A DNA stretch of 64,000 nt from Ruania rhizosphaerae (GTDB lineage Bacteria; Actinomycetota; Actinomycetes; Actinomycetales; Beutenbergiaceae): NCBI RefSeq assembly GCF_009805705.1, contig NZ_VSMB01000011.1, forward strand, positions 62,001 through 126,000, given 5' to 3'. Below the pieces are notes generated by a model, which was not told the origin of the DNA, searched no databases, and saw only the letters and a list, made by a program, of their open reading frames with translations. Each line of letters begins with the position of its first letter. Within the stretch, counting starts at the first letter, position 1. This document shows, piece after piece, positions 51,384 through 60,238 of the stretch. Both the position numbers and the translations under genes were made by a program.

Positions 51384-52304
51384 TCACTTCCACCACCGCA
51401 CGGTTTCCTTCAGCCCCTCGGCCAACGGTGTCGGCTCCTGGCCAAGGAGCCCCTCACTGCGGGATGAGTCGACAACGAACGGGCGGTCGAACATGTAGCC
51501 GGTTTCGGCCAACTCACGCATCTCGGAGGAGACCATGCCGAGTGCGCGCATCAGGCCGACCGGGATCGCGCCCGTGCGCGGCACCGCAACCTCACCGGCC
51601 CGGGCCACCTGTGCCACCAGCTCGCGCTGGGTGACCGGCGGCGCGGTCGGGGCGAGCAGGAAGGTGTTCCACAGTTCTTCCCGGCCTGCCGCCGCGATCA
51701 TGGCCCGCGTCAGATCGGGTACGTAGGTGAACGAGTGCGGCTGGTCGAGGCTCCCGACGAGCCAGAGCCTCCTACCGGCCAACACCGTCGGCACCAAGCG
51801 CTCCCCCGCATGTGCGGTACGCACCCGCGGGCCGTAGAAGTCCGACGCCGCCACACTCACGGTGGGCGTGGAGTGAGCACCGCGCGCAGCGAGCAGATCG
51901 CTGCGCACGCCGAGCTTGCCTCCGCTCGCCCACCCGTATCCGGACTCGGTCATCGGAGCCTCGACCACGCCGTAGGAGTACAGACTCTCCGGGAAGACCA
52001 CGACGGCGCCGACCTCGCCCGCGACGTCCATGACCACCTGCTCGGCGGCGGGCAGCTCAGCCCGCCACGTGGCCGCCTCATATCGGGAACCATGAATGCA
52101 GTGATAGATGCTCACGGCCCCCTCGCACGCCTCCCGGAGCGCGGTGCGGTCTGACGCGTCGACGCGACGACGCTCCACCAATGGGTGCTCCGGCCCGGAG
52201 CCGGAACGCGTGAGTACCCGCACCCGCTCGCCCGCCTCGGCGAGTTGCAGAGCCAGGGTGGAGCCGACGGGTCCGGCTCCGGTGACGATGTGGATCGTGG
52301 ACAT
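51384..52304 (-). CDS. NAD-dependent epimerase/dehydratase (atypical SDR)
   Basis: 306 aa from the ATG at 52304 (AGGAG 5 nt upstream). The Rossmann motif reads HIVTGAGPVGSTLALQL, and the C-terminal part resembles extended or atypical SDRs (YVPDLTRAMIAAAG; the YxxxK-like position reads YGWASGGK). Substrate unknown. It is divergent from a TetR gene with two related palindromes between them, so it is the probable target of that regulator. Confidence 0.85.
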   Translation of the reverse strand: MSTIHIVTGAGPVGSTLALQLAEAGERVRVLTRSGSGPEHPLVERRRVDASDRTALREACEGAVSIYHCIHGSRYEAATWRAELPAAEQVVMDVAGEVGAVVVFPESLYSYGVVEAPMTESGYGWASGGKLGVRSDLLAARGAHSTPTVSVAASDFYGPRVRTAHAGERLVPTVLAGRRLWLVGSLDQPHSFTYVPDLTRAMIAAAGREELWNTFLLAPTAPPVTQRELVAQVARAGEVAVPRTGAIPVGLMRALGMVSSEMRELAETGYMFDRPFVVDSSRSEGLLGQEPTPLAEGLKETVRWWK

Positions 52305-52331
52305 GACAACTCCTGAGGTCTGAGACAAAGA

Positions 52332-52346
52332 GAGAGCACCGCTCTC
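52332..52346. promoter_or_regulatory. TetR-type operator 1
   Basis: GAGAGC-ACC-GCTCTC, perfect 6-3-6 inverted repeat 28 bp upstream of the epimerase start codon. Confidence 0.6.
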
Positions 52347-52378
52347 GTTCAATGGTGGCAGGCGTGGAACTCGAAAAC

Positions 52379-52393
52379 AAGAGCATCGCTCTC
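52379..52393. promoter_or_regulatory. TetR-type operator 2
   Basis: AAGAGC-ATC-GCTCTC, the same site with one end mismatch, 41 bp before the TetR start. The two centres are 47 bp apart. A further lone GCTCTC half-site follows at about 52397. Confidence 0.55.
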
Positions 52394-52433
52394 TTTGGTT
52401 GCATGCGCTCTCTCGATGCGCCACGATCGACCG

Positions 52434-53180
52434 ATGAGCCCCACGCCCCGCGAGCGCGCCCGCGCCCAGACCGAACGCGACATCATCCGGATCGCCCGCG
52501 CCCACCTGGCTACCGGTGGTGCCGCGAGCCTGTCGCTACGCGCGGTCGCGCGCGACCTCGGCGTCGTCTCCTCGGCCGTGTACCGGTACGTGCGCAGCCG
52601 GGACGAGTTGCTCACCCTGCTCCTGGTGGAGGGGTACACGGAGTTGGCGGACACCGTCGATGCTGCCCTGGAGCACGTGGCGGACCAGGACGACCGCACC
52701 CGGTTCTACACCCTCGGGAACGCGATGCGGGAGTGGGCGAAAAGTGAACCTGCGATGTACGCCCTGCTCTACGGCACCCCGGTCCCGGGCTACGACGCCC
52801 CCGGTGAGCAGACCACCGGCCCGGGGACGCGCGTCATCCTCACCTTCGCAGATCTGGTCGAGCAGGCCTATCGCGCCGGTCGGCTGGCGCCATGGCCGGG
52901 CACAACAGCACCGGGTCCGAGTTCAGACTATGACGCCATGCGTCGCGACCTGGTCCTTACCGGCGACGATGCCACCATCGGACGCACCTTCCTCGCTTGG
53001 CACGCACTCATCGGCGCGGTCACCGCCGAGCTGTTCGGACAGTTCGGACCGGACACCTTCAGTGACCCCGCTGCCCTGTTCGCCCAGCAGCTGTCGCTCA
53101 TCGCCGACACTCTCGGACTCGCAGAGGCACCCCTCCCGCCCGAGCAGCCCCAACCAGCCTGCCGACCACCACTCGGTTGA
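52434..53180 (+). CDS. TetR/AcrR family transcriptional regulator
   Basis: 248 aa from the ATG at 52434. N-terminal helix-turn-helix RAQTERDIIRIARAHLATGGAASLSLRAVARDLGVVSSAVYRYVRSRDELLTLLLVEGYTEL and a C-terminal all-helical ligand domain of the TetR_C_13-like type (AMREWAKSEPAMYALLYGTPVPGYDAP). Likely represses itself and the divergent epimerase. The stop codon lies inside a TTGACA sequence that could belong to the next gene's promoter. Confidence 0.92.
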   Translation: MSPTPRERARAQTERDIIRIARAHLATGGAASLSLRAVARDLGVVSSAVYRYVRSRDELLTLLLVEGYTELADTVDAALEHVADQDDRTRFYTLGNAMREWAKSEPAMYALLYGTPVPGYDAPGEQTTGPGTRVILTFADLVEQAYRAGRLAPWPGTTAPGPSSDYDAMRRDLVLTGDDATIGRTFLAWHALIGAVTAELFGQFGPDTFSDPAALFAQQLSLIADTLGLAEAPLPPEQPQPACRPPLG

Positions 53181-53206
53181 CACGGCATCATCGAACACGG
53201 GAACCT

Positions 53207-53224
53207 ACCTGACACGTGTTAGGT
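53207..53224. promoter_or_regulatory. LacI-type operator upstream of the GH32 gene
   Basis: ACCTGACACGTGTTAGGT: an 18-bp palindrome with one mismatched pair and a central CG step as in LacI/GalR operators, 29 bp before the GH32 start. A TTGACA at 53177-53182 lies upstream. The LacI gene beyond the GH32 gene is the natural candidate to bind it. Confidence 0.6.
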
Positions 53225-53253
53225 CGCTGATCTCTGACCCTCTGGGAGTACCC

Positions 53254-54555
53254 GTGCCCCATCCCCGCCTCGACCCGTTCCCTCGCCTGCATGTGCGGCC
53301 GCCCTCGGGCTGGGTAAACGACCCGAACGGCATCGCCTACATCGACGGCACCTGGCACGTCTTCTACCAGCACAATCCGGACGCTCCGGTGCACGGGAAC
53401 ATCTGCTGGGGTCACGCCACCTCGACCGACCTGCTCACCTGGACCGACGAGCCGATCGCACTACGCCCGCGCCCGGAGACGATCGACGCCGGCGGGGTGT
53501 GGAGCGGCGTCGCCACGATGGCCGACGATGAGCCCGTGCTCGTCTACACCGCGATGCCCGGCGACCCGGCTGAGGCGGGTGCGGCTTTGGCCCGGCGCCG
53601 CCGGGACGGCACGTGGCAGCAGTCCGACCAGTTCGCTGCTCCCCCGGCGCCCGGCCTGCGGGAGATGCGCGATCCGTTCCTCGTGAGCGTCGATGGCCGG
53701 CGATACGCGCTTCTCGGCGGTGGCCGGACGGACGGCACTCCGGTCGTCCTGATCTACGATGCCACCGATCTGGAGCACTGGGAGCTGCTCGGCGACCTGC
53801 TCACCGGTCCCGACCTCACACCGGACCTGCGCACGCTCGCCCACGCCCAGATCTGGGAGTGCCCGCAACTGGTGCGGCTCCCGAGTGCGGACGAGGAAGG
53901 CCACACATGGGCACTGATCGTCTCGCTGTGGCACGACGAGCCGGGGGTCCCCCAGCTCGATGGCGTCACTGTGCTGCTCGGCGAACTCGATCTCACCGGC
54001 ACTCACCCCCGGATCCTTCCTGAAGCCGGGCACCGGCTCGACGACGGCCCTGACTTCTACGCCCCCCAAGCCGTCGCGCACGAGGGGCGGGTGCTGCTGT
54101 GGGGATGGACCTGGGAGTCCCGCAGCGACCGCACCGAAGCCGAGGTCGAGGAGGCCGGATGGGCGGGTGCACTCACGTTCCCCCGCGAGTTGTTCCTGGC
54201 CCGGACGGCGGACCGTCCACAGCTCCACAGCGCACCCGCCCCCGAGCTCACCGGCCTACGACGGCGGCCCCTCACCGTGCCCGAGAACGGCACCCTCGCT
54301 GTGCCCGCCTGGGAGATCGCGACCACCGAAGCAGGAGAGGTGCACGTGCGCCTGGTCGGCCCCGACGGTATCCGTGAGGTGTGGTCAGCCGCTGCGGCCA
54401 CCTCCGCGACCGTATTGGTCGACGGCTCGGTGCTGGAGGCCTTCGTCGACGGCCGGGCCAGCACTGTCCGGGCCTACCCCCGCGCCGGGGAGGCCTGGCA
54501 GGTGGAGGCGAGCTGCGCCGTCACCGGTTGGGAACTGGGCCCACCGACTCCCTGA
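53254..54555 (+). CDS. GH32 beta-fructosidase (sucrose-6-phosphate hydrolase/invertase type)
   Basis: 433 aa from a GTG at 53254 with GGGAG 5 nt upstream. Five-bladed propeller motifs: nucleophile Asp in SGWVNDPNG, transition-state Asp in EMRDPF and acid/base Glu in WECPQL; a C-terminal beta-sandwich follows. Hydrolyses beta-fructosidic bonds in sucrose, sucrose-6-phosphate or fructans. No signal peptide, so it is cytoplasmic. No transporter gene is linked. Its last 35 bp overlap the end of the convergent LacI gene. Confidence 0.94.
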   Translation: MPHPRLDPFPRLHVRPPSGWVNDPNGIAYIDGTWHVFYQHNPDAPVHGNICWGHATSTDLLTWTDEPIALRPRPETIDAGGVWSGVATMADDEPVLVYTAMPGDPAEAGAALARRRRDGTWQQSDQFAAPPAPGLREMRDPFLVSVDGRRYALLGGGRTDGTPVVLIYDATDLEHWELLGDLLTGPDLTPDLRTLAHAQIWECPQLVRLPSADEEGHTWALIVSLWHDEPGVPQLDGVTVLLGELDLTGTHPRILPEAGHRLDDGPDFYAPQAVAHEGRVLLWGWTWESRSDRTEAEVEEAGWAGALTFPRELFLARTADRPQLHSAPAPELTGLRRRPLTVPENGTLAVPAWEIATTEAGEVHVRLVGPDGIREVWSAAAATSATVLVDGSVLEAFVDGRASTVRAYPRAGEAWQVEASCAVTGWELGPPTP

Positions 54556-55573
54556 GCACGAGACGGCACGGCACGTGCACATCGGAATCCGGCAGCGGAT
54601 CGCCGTCGAGCAGGTGCGCCAGCAGCAGTTCGACGGTCCGTTCGCCGATCTGCTGATGCGGCAGTGCCACCGTGGTCAGTGCCGGGACGGTTTCGGCGGC
54701 GATCTGATCCTCGTCGTCATAGCCGACGACGCAGACGTCCTCGGGAACCCGTAGCCCAAGGTGGGCGGCGGCCAGGAGGACGCCGAGGGCCACGCGGTCG
54801 CGGGCGGCGAGGATCGCCGTCGGACGGTCGCCAGCCGGGGCATCGAGGAGCGCGGTCCCCCACCGCACACCGTCCGCGATCTGCCACCCGGCGTCGATGA
54901 CACGCACTCGCGCACCGGCTGCCGCGGCGGCGCGCTGTGCGCCCGCAATGCGGCATTCGGTTGCGCTCCCTCGTCGCGCTCCCTCGACGCCCGCCAGCAT
55001 CGCCACGCGCGTGTGCCCGCGGGAGAGCACCGCTTGCGCTGCAAGGGCCCCTCCCTGCTCGTCATCAGCGATCACCCCCGCAGGTCCTTCGCGGCTGACG
55101 CAGTTGGCCAGCAGCGCAGGAACCTCGAGCATCCCGGCAGCGGGCTCGTACTCGCGCAACGACATCGCCGCGTGCACGAAACCGTCGACCTGGCGGGCCC
55201 GCAACGCCGCGACCATCTCCCGCTCTCGCGCCGGGTCACGTCCGTAGTCGGCCACTATCGTCACGTAGCCGCGTGCGTATGCGGCCTCCCGGGCTCCCTG
55301 CAACAGTCTGCCGGCGAACGGGCTCTGGGTGATCTCGTCGGTGATCACCCCCAGCGTCGCCGTGGACCGCCGCCGCAGGTTCACCGCGGCCGAGTTCGCC
55401 ACATATCCGAGCTCGGCGGCCGCGGCACGGATGCGATCGGCGTTCTCGGCCGAGATGTTGCCAGTCCCGCGGCCGTTCAACACGAACGAGACGGCGGTGC
55501 GCGAGACACCCGCGAGCCGTGCGACGTCGGCACTGGTCGGCCGAGGAGCACTGGTCGGTCGGCGGTCCGGCAC
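54521..55573 (-). CDS. LacI family transcriptional regulator
   Basis: 350 aa from a GTG at 55573 with GGGAGGGG 3 nt upstream; an ATG at 55588 without such a site would add five residues. HTH and hinge: TSADVARLAGVSRTAVSFVLNG...ISAENADRIRAAAAELGY, then the periplasmic-binding-like effector domain (TLGVITDEITQSPFAGRLLQGAREAA, VVGYDDEDQIAAETVPALTTV). It probably represses the neighbouring GH32 gene through the palindrome at 53207. Confidence 0.92.
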   Translation of the reverse strand: MPDRRPTSAPRPTSADVARLAGVSRTAVSFVLNGRGTGNISAENADRIRAAAAELGYVANSAAVNLRRRSTATLGVITDEITQSPFAGRLLQGAREAAYARGYVTIVADYGRDPAREREMVAALRARQVDGFVHAAMSLREYEPAAGMLEVPALLANCVSREGPAGVIADDEQGGALAAQAVLSRGHTRVAMLAGVEGARRGSATECRIAGAQRAAAAAGARVRVIDAGWQIADGVRWGTALLDAPAGDRPTAILAARDRVALGVLLAAAHLGLRVPEDVCVVGYDDEDQIAAETVPALTTVALPHQQIGERTVELLLAHLLDGDPLPDSDVHVPCRLVLRESVGPVPNR

Positions 55574-55634
55574 CGGCCCCTCCCTCATGTCAGCTACGGG
55601 GCGCCTATGCTATCGGTGCGACCGGTGCCGAGCG

Positions 55635-56495
55635 TCACGACCGGGTCGCGTAGAAGGCAATAGCCGACGAAGCCGCCACGTTGAGCGAGTCGACGCCGTG
55701 CATCATGGGGATCGTCACTCGTCGATCAAGGCGCTGGTCGACCGCTGGCGTCAGACCATGCCCCTCGGTGCCGAAGACCAGTGCCAGGTGCTGGTGATCC
55801 TCCGCGACCAACGCGTCGAGCGAGATCGCACCTTCACCCAGCGTCATACCTGCCACGACGTAGCCGGCCTCCTGCAGCAGTTCCATGTCTGCCGGCCATC
55901 TGCCCAGGCGGGTCCACGGCACCTGGAAGACCGTACCCATCGACACACGGATAGAACGGCGGTACAGGGGGTCAGCACAGCTGGGCGTCACGAGGACAGC
56001 GTCGACCCCGAGCGCAGCGGCACTGCGGAATGCCGCCCCGAGATTCGTGTGATCGACGAAGTTCTCGAAGATCGCGATCCTCGAACGGCGTGGGCCCTCG
56101 CTGTGCCTCGCCGCCCGGCGAGCGTCCGCGAGGAGATCTGCGACGGCCGGTAGTTCCGGCCGGTGCATCGCCGCGAGCGCCCCGCGGTGCAAGTGGAAAC
56201 CGGTGATGGTGTGCAGCACATCCTCCTCGGCGAGGTAGACGGGCACCTCTCCGTGCTCACCAGCACCCACCTGCGCCAGCAGGTCCTCAAGGTCAGCCAA
56301 CCAGCGCGGCGCCATGAGGAACGACCGCGGCCGGTAACCGGCCGCCACGGCTCGCCGGATCACGGTGGAGGACTCCGCCATGAACAGCCCTCGCTCGGGC
56401 TCGAGCAGACGGCGAAGGGCCACGTCAGTCAGCCGCGTGTAGTCGGCCAGCCGGTCCTCGCCCAGGTCGGCGGCGGTCAGTGTCAGCACAGGCAC
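55635..56495 (-). CDS. TrmH/SpoU family RNA 2'-O-methyltransferase
   Basis: 286 aa. N-terminal substrate-binding part (LTDVALRRLLEPERGLFMAESSTVIRRAVAAGYRPRSFLM) followed by the SPOUT domain: NFVDHTNLGAAFRSAAALGVDAVLV, LVFGTEGHGL and IPMMHGVDSLNVAASSAIAFY. Methylates rRNA or tRNA at a 2'-hydroxyl; target not determinable. Divergent from the YrhK gene. Confidence 0.92.
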   Translation of the reverse strand: MPVLTLTAADLGEDRLADYTRLTDVALRRLLEPERGLFMAESSTVIRRAVAAGYRPRSFLMAPRWLADLEDLLAQVGAGEHGEVPVYLAEEDVLHTITGFHLHRGALAAMHRPELPAVADLLADARRAARHSEGPRRSRIAIFENFVDHTNLGAAFRSAAALGVDAVLVTPSCADPLYRRSIRVSMGTVFQVPWTRLGRWPADMELLQEAGYVVAGMTLGEGAISLDALVAEDHQHLALVFGTEGHGLTPAVDQRLDRRVTIPMMHGVDSLNVAASSAIAFYATRS

Positions 56496-56596
56496 CCGGT
56501 GAGCCTACCGATCGTCTGACCTTCCAGCCGATCTGGCATCGCGCCGTCGTCGTATCGTCATCATCAAGCGACATCGACGACCGAAGGAGACCTGCC

Positions 56597-56881
56597 ATGG
56601 CAGAGGAGCCTCACGACATCCACCTGGTGATCGGCAACGAAGAACTGGTGATCCGTCGGCTCTACCAGACGCTCTCGATCGTCAACGACATCGGGATCGG
56701 GCTGATCTTCCTCATCGGCTCGTTCATGTTCTTCGGCGAGAGCACGATGACCGCCGGGACGGTGCTGTTCGTGATCGGCAGTGCTCTCATGCTCATTAGG
56801 CCGTGCATCCGCATCGGACGCCAAGTACACCTGAAGCGCATCGGCTCGAAAGATCCCACGGATTCCGCACTCGGGTACTGA
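56597..56881 (+). CDS. YrhK-domain small membrane protein
   Basis: 94 aa; ATG with AAGGAGA 6 nt upstream. Two predicted membrane helices (LSIVNDIGIGLIFLIGSFMFF and AGTVLFVIGSALMLIRPCI) after a charged start, ending with the IRPxIRIGRxVHLKRI motif typical of YrhK-like proteins. Function unknown. It converges on the glycosyltransferase gene with 6 bp between stops. Confidence 0.8.
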   Translation: MAEEPHDIHLVIGNEELVIRRLYQTLSIVNDIGIGLIFLIGSFMFFGESTMTAGTVLFVIGSALMLIRPCIRIGRQVHLKRIGSKDPTDSALGY

Positions 56882-56887
56882 GGCGCT

Positions 56888-58060
56888 CTATCGGGTCAGC
56901 AGCCACCGCCGTGCGGGCCGGTGGCCGGCCTCCCGGTCACTTTCAGCGAAGCGGATCGCGTTGCGGTAATGGACCGTCACCTGCTCGTTGACGGCGTCCC
57001 AGCTACGGCCGTCCGTCGACTCCCTCGCCGTCATCCCCATCTCGGCACGACTGACCGGGTGCTGGACCAGCCATGCCACTTGCGCACGCATGGCCTCGAG
57101 GTCGCCCGGCGCATACAAGAAGCCGTTCTCGCCGTGTTGGATGAGGTCGATCGGTCCACCGCGAGCCGGCGCGATCGTCGGCACCCCGCACGCCTGGGCC
57201 TCCTGAATCGTCTGAGCGAAGGTGTCCATCTCCCCGGTATGCACGAAGGCGTCGAGGCTGGCCATCATGCGGGGAAGGTCACGGCCGTCGAGGCGACCGG
57301 TGAACGTCGCCCTCGGGAGCACCCTCCGCAACCATGCGTCCCTCGGCCCGTCGCCCACGATCACCACCCGCACGCCCGGAAGGTCCTGCAACGTGGCGAG
57401 GTCCTCCACCTGCTTCTCCCGGGCGAGCCGTCCGACATAGCCGACGAGCACCTCACCACCGGGTGCCAACTGCGAACGAAGCGCGTCGTCGCGGTGCACC
57501 GGCGAGAACCGGTCGCGGTCGACACCGTGCGGCCACACTGCCACCCGGTGGACGCCCCGGTCGATCAACTGCCCGCAGGCATAGCTCGACGGCGCCAGCG
57601 ACAGGGTGGCGCTCTTGTGGATGTCCTCGATACGCCGCCACAGCAGCGGCTCGATCCGACCGATCCGGTACCGCTTCGCGTATGACGGGACCTCCGTCTG
57701 GTAGACCGCGACGGACGGCAGGTCGAGTGCGTGTGCCGCGCCGATGGCTTGCCAGCCGAGCAGGAACGGTGCAGCCAGGTGGATGACGTCAGGGTCGAAG
57801 GAACGCAGGTGGTCCTCGAGGGTACGCACGCGTGGGGTCGACAGTCGCAGCTCTCCGTATCCGGGAAGGGGGACGGCCCGGAACCGGCGCACCGAGGCAC
57901 CGGCGTAACAGGTCACCTCGTCCTGACCACGCCCGGCCGCGGGGGCCAGGACGAGCACCTCGTCCCCACGAGCCGCGAGGTACTCCAACAACCGCAGCAG
58001 CGTAACGGTCACCCCGTTCGCCTGCGGCAGGAATGATTCTGCGACCACAGCGATGCGCAC
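56888..58060 (-). CDS. Glycosyltransferase family 4, MgtA/PimB-like alpha-mannosyltransferase
   Basis: 390 aa. GT-B fold: N-terminal acceptor domain IAVVAESFLPQANGVTVTLLRLLEYL and C-terminal nucleotide-sugar domain VGYVGRLAREKQVEDL...VVIVGDGPRDAWLRR and the E-x7-E-type motif TFAQTIQEAQACGVPTIAPARGGP. The SFLPQANGV start is characteristic of actinobacterial GDP-mannose-dependent MgtA-type enzymes that build lipomannan-like glycolipids. Donor and acceptor are inferred from family likeness only. Confidence 0.87.
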   Translation of the reverse strand: MRIAVVAESFLPQANGVTVTLLRLLEYLAARGDEVLVLAPAAGRGQDEVTCYAGASVRRFRAVPLPGYGELRLSTPRVRTLEDHLRSFDPDVIHLAAPFLLGWQAIGAAHALDLPSVAVYQTEVPSYAKRYRIGRIEPLLWRRIEDIHKSATLSLAPSSYACGQLIDRGVHRVAVWPHGVDRDRFSPVHRDDALRSQLAPGGEVLVGYVGRLAREKQVEDLATLQDLPGVRVVIVGDGPRDAWLRRVLPRATFTGRLDGRDLPRMMASLDAFVHTGEMDTFAQTIQEAQACGVPTIAPARGGPIDLIQHGENGFLYAPGDLEAMRAQVAWLVQHPVSRAEMGMTARESTDGRSWDAVNEQVTVHYRNAIRFAESDREAGHRPARRWLLTR

Positions 58061-58120
58061 ATGTGCATCGTGTCAGATGGGCACGTGGAAGCGAGTCAGC
58101 CTATGGGCTGATGTTGCACA

Positions 58121-58139
58121 GCCGTCTCACTCCGACGGC
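58121..58139 (-). terminator. Hairpin after the ABC exporter operon
   Basis: GCCGTC-TCACTCC-GACGGC, 6-bp stem and 7-nt loop, 23 bp beyond the exporter stop on the minus strand. A second perfect stem TCAGCC-TATG-GGCTGA (58096-58111) follows. Both lie in the 102-bp gap before the glycosyltransferase gene. Confidence 0.5.
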
Positions 58140-58162
58140 GTAGCTCCCCCGGTCCGGATACG

Positions 58163-60238
58163 TCAGTCCACCTCGGCTGCTGCCGCCGCGAACTGAGACC
58201 GGTAGAGGCGCGCATACGCGCCCTCGGCGGCGAGCAGCTCGTCATGGCTGCCCTGCTCCACGATCGATCCCTCCTCCATCACCAGGATGACGTCGGCGTC
58301 GCGGATGGTGGAGAGCCGGTGCGCGATGACGAAGCTCGTGCGGCCGCGGCGCAGTGCGTTCATCGCGCGCTGGACGAGCACCTCGGTCCGGGTGTCGACC
58401 GAGCTGGTGGCTTCGTCCAGGATCAGGATCGCCGGATCCGCGATGAACGCCCGGGCGATGGTCAGGAGTTGCTTTTCCCCTGCGCTCACCGCGACGCCAG
58501 TGGTGCCCTCCTCGTCGAGCGCGGTCTGATAGCCGTCCGCCAGTGTGCGCACGAACGGGTCCACACCGGTGGCCTCGGCCGCGGCGAGCATCTCCGCGTC
58601 GGTGACGGACCGATGGCTTCCGTACCGGATGTTGTCCTCGATCGAGCCGTTGAACAGCCACGTATCCTGCAGCACCATGCCGATGTGGGATCGCACCTCT
58701 GCCCGGGTGAGGTCCCGGGTGTCGACGCCGTCGATGGTGATCCGACCGCCTTGCACCTCGTAGAAGCGCATGATGAGGTTCACCAAGGTCGTCTTGCCCG
58801 CACCGGTCGGTCCGACGATCGCGATCGTCTCGCCTGGTTCGGCGACGAACGTCAGGCCTTCGATCAGCGGCTGATCCGGCCGGTAGGAGAAGTCGACATC
58901 CTCGAACGCGACGCGGCCGGCGACTGTTCCGAGGGCGGCCGGCTGCGGCGGGTCACCGCTCTCCTCCTCCTCGTCGAGTAGGTCGAAGACGCGTTCGGCC
59001 GACGCCGCACCGGACTGCATGAGGTTCATCAGCGAGGCGATCTGGGTGATCGGTTGCGAGAACTGCCGTGAGTACTGCACGAACGCTTGGACGTCGCCCA
59101 GCGACATCGTTCCCGCCGCCACCCGGAGCCCTCCCAGGACGGCGATCACCACATAACCGAGGTTGGCCACCCACCCCATCACCGGCTGGATCGTCCCGGT
59201 GATGAACTGGGCCCTGAAGGAGGCGCGGAAGAGTTTGTCGTTCTCCTCCCGGAACGTCGCCTGCGCCGCCTGCTGGTGGCCGAACACGTGCACCAGGTCG
59301 TGCCCGGTGTACATCTCCTCGACGTGCGCATTCACTGTCCCCGTGCGCTTCCACTGCTCCACGAACTCCGGCTGCGAGCGTTTCGCGATCTGGCCGACGA
59401 CGATGGCGGACAGCGGGATGGTCACGAGGGCCACCAGCGCCAGCTGCCAGGAGATCCACACCATCATCGTCACCACACCGACGACGGTGAGTACGGAGGT
59501 GATCAGCTGCGAGAGCGTCTGCTGAAGCGACTGGGCGATGTTGTCGATGTCGTTGGTCACCCGGGAGAGCACCTCTCCCCTGGCCTGCCGGTCGAAGTAG
59601 CGCAGCGGCAGGCGGCCGAGCTTGGTCTCCACACGCTCGCGCAGCCGGTAGACGACCTGCTGCACCACCGTGGTGATGAGGCGGCCCTGGAGCCACGTGA
59701 AGAGGAAGGCACCCGCGTACACGGCGAGCACGACGGCCAGCACGGCAGCCAGCCGGTCGAAGTCGACACCGTGGCCAGGGACGACCTGCGGCATCCCGGC
59801 GAGCATGTCCGCCTGCGAATCCTCGCCCGCTGCTCGGAGCGCCTCGATCGTTTCCTCGCGAGACATCGACGGGTCGAGCATCCGTCCGACGAGACCGTCG
59901 AAGATGACGTTGGTCGCGTTCCCCAGCATCTTCGGCCCGATGACGGTCAGGAACGTGCCCGCCGTTCCGAGCAGCACCGCGATCAGCACCCATGTGCGGT
60001 CTGTACGCAGCTCGGTGAGCACTCGGCGAGCAGCACCGAGAAGATCGCGGGGCTTCTCGGCGGGCATTCCGAAGCCACCGCCGGGCCCAGGGCCGGGCCG
60101 GGGGCGTTGCTCGACCTTGACCTGTGCCTTGAGCTCGGAGTCGTCGGCGCGCTCGCCGGCGGTCACGTCGGGCTCCGGCGGCCCTGACGAACCGCCCGTG
60201 TGGGCCTCCTCGTGCGGTCGTGGACTCCTCGCGCTCAC
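58163..60238 (-). CDS. ABC exporter half-transporter, catalytic-site subunit
   Basis: 691 aa: a Pro/Glu-rich N-terminus of about 75 residues, six membrane helices (type IV exporter fold), then an ATPase domain. Walker A GPTGAGKTT, Walker B ILILDEATSSVD with the catalytic Glu, and the switch His in VIAHRLST are intact, while the signature deviates (VAVSAGEKQ for LSGGQ). It starts 4 bp inside the end of the next exporter gene, so the two proteins likely form a heterodimer. Cargo (lipid, drug or peptide) unknown. Confidence 0.92.
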   Translation of the reverse strand: MSARSPRPHEEAHTGGSSGPPEPDVTAGERADDSELKAQVKVEQRPRPGPGPGGGFGMPAEKPRDLLGAARRVLTELRTDRTWVLIAVLLGTAGTFLTVIGPKMLGNATNVIFDGLVGRMLDPSMSREETIEALRAAGEDSQADMLAGMPQVVPGHGVDFDRLAAVLAVVLAVYAGAFLFTWLQGRLITTVVQQVVYRLRERVETKLGRLPLRYFDRQARGEVLSRVTNDIDNIAQSLQQTLSQLITSVLTVVGVVTMMVWISWQLALVALVTIPLSAIVVGQIAKRSQPEFVEQWKRTGTVNAHVEEMYTGHDLVHVFGHQQAAQATFREENDKLFRASFRAQFITGTIQPVMGWVANLGYVVIAVLGGLRVAAGTMSLGDVQAFVQYSRQFSQPITQIASLMNLMQSGAASAERVFDLLDEEEESGDPPQPAALGTVAGRVAFEDVDFSYRPDQPLIEGLTFVAEPGETIAIVGPTGAGKTTLVNLIMRFYEVQGGRITIDGVDTRDLTRAEVRSHIGMVLQDTWLFNGSIEDNIRYGSHRSVTDAEMLAAAEATGVDPFVRTLADGYQTALDEEGTTGVAVSAGEKQLLTIARAFIADPAILILDEATSSVDTRTEVLVQRAMNALRRGRTSFVIAHRLSTIRDADVILVMEEGSIVEQGSHDELLAAEGAYARLYRSQFAAAAAEVD

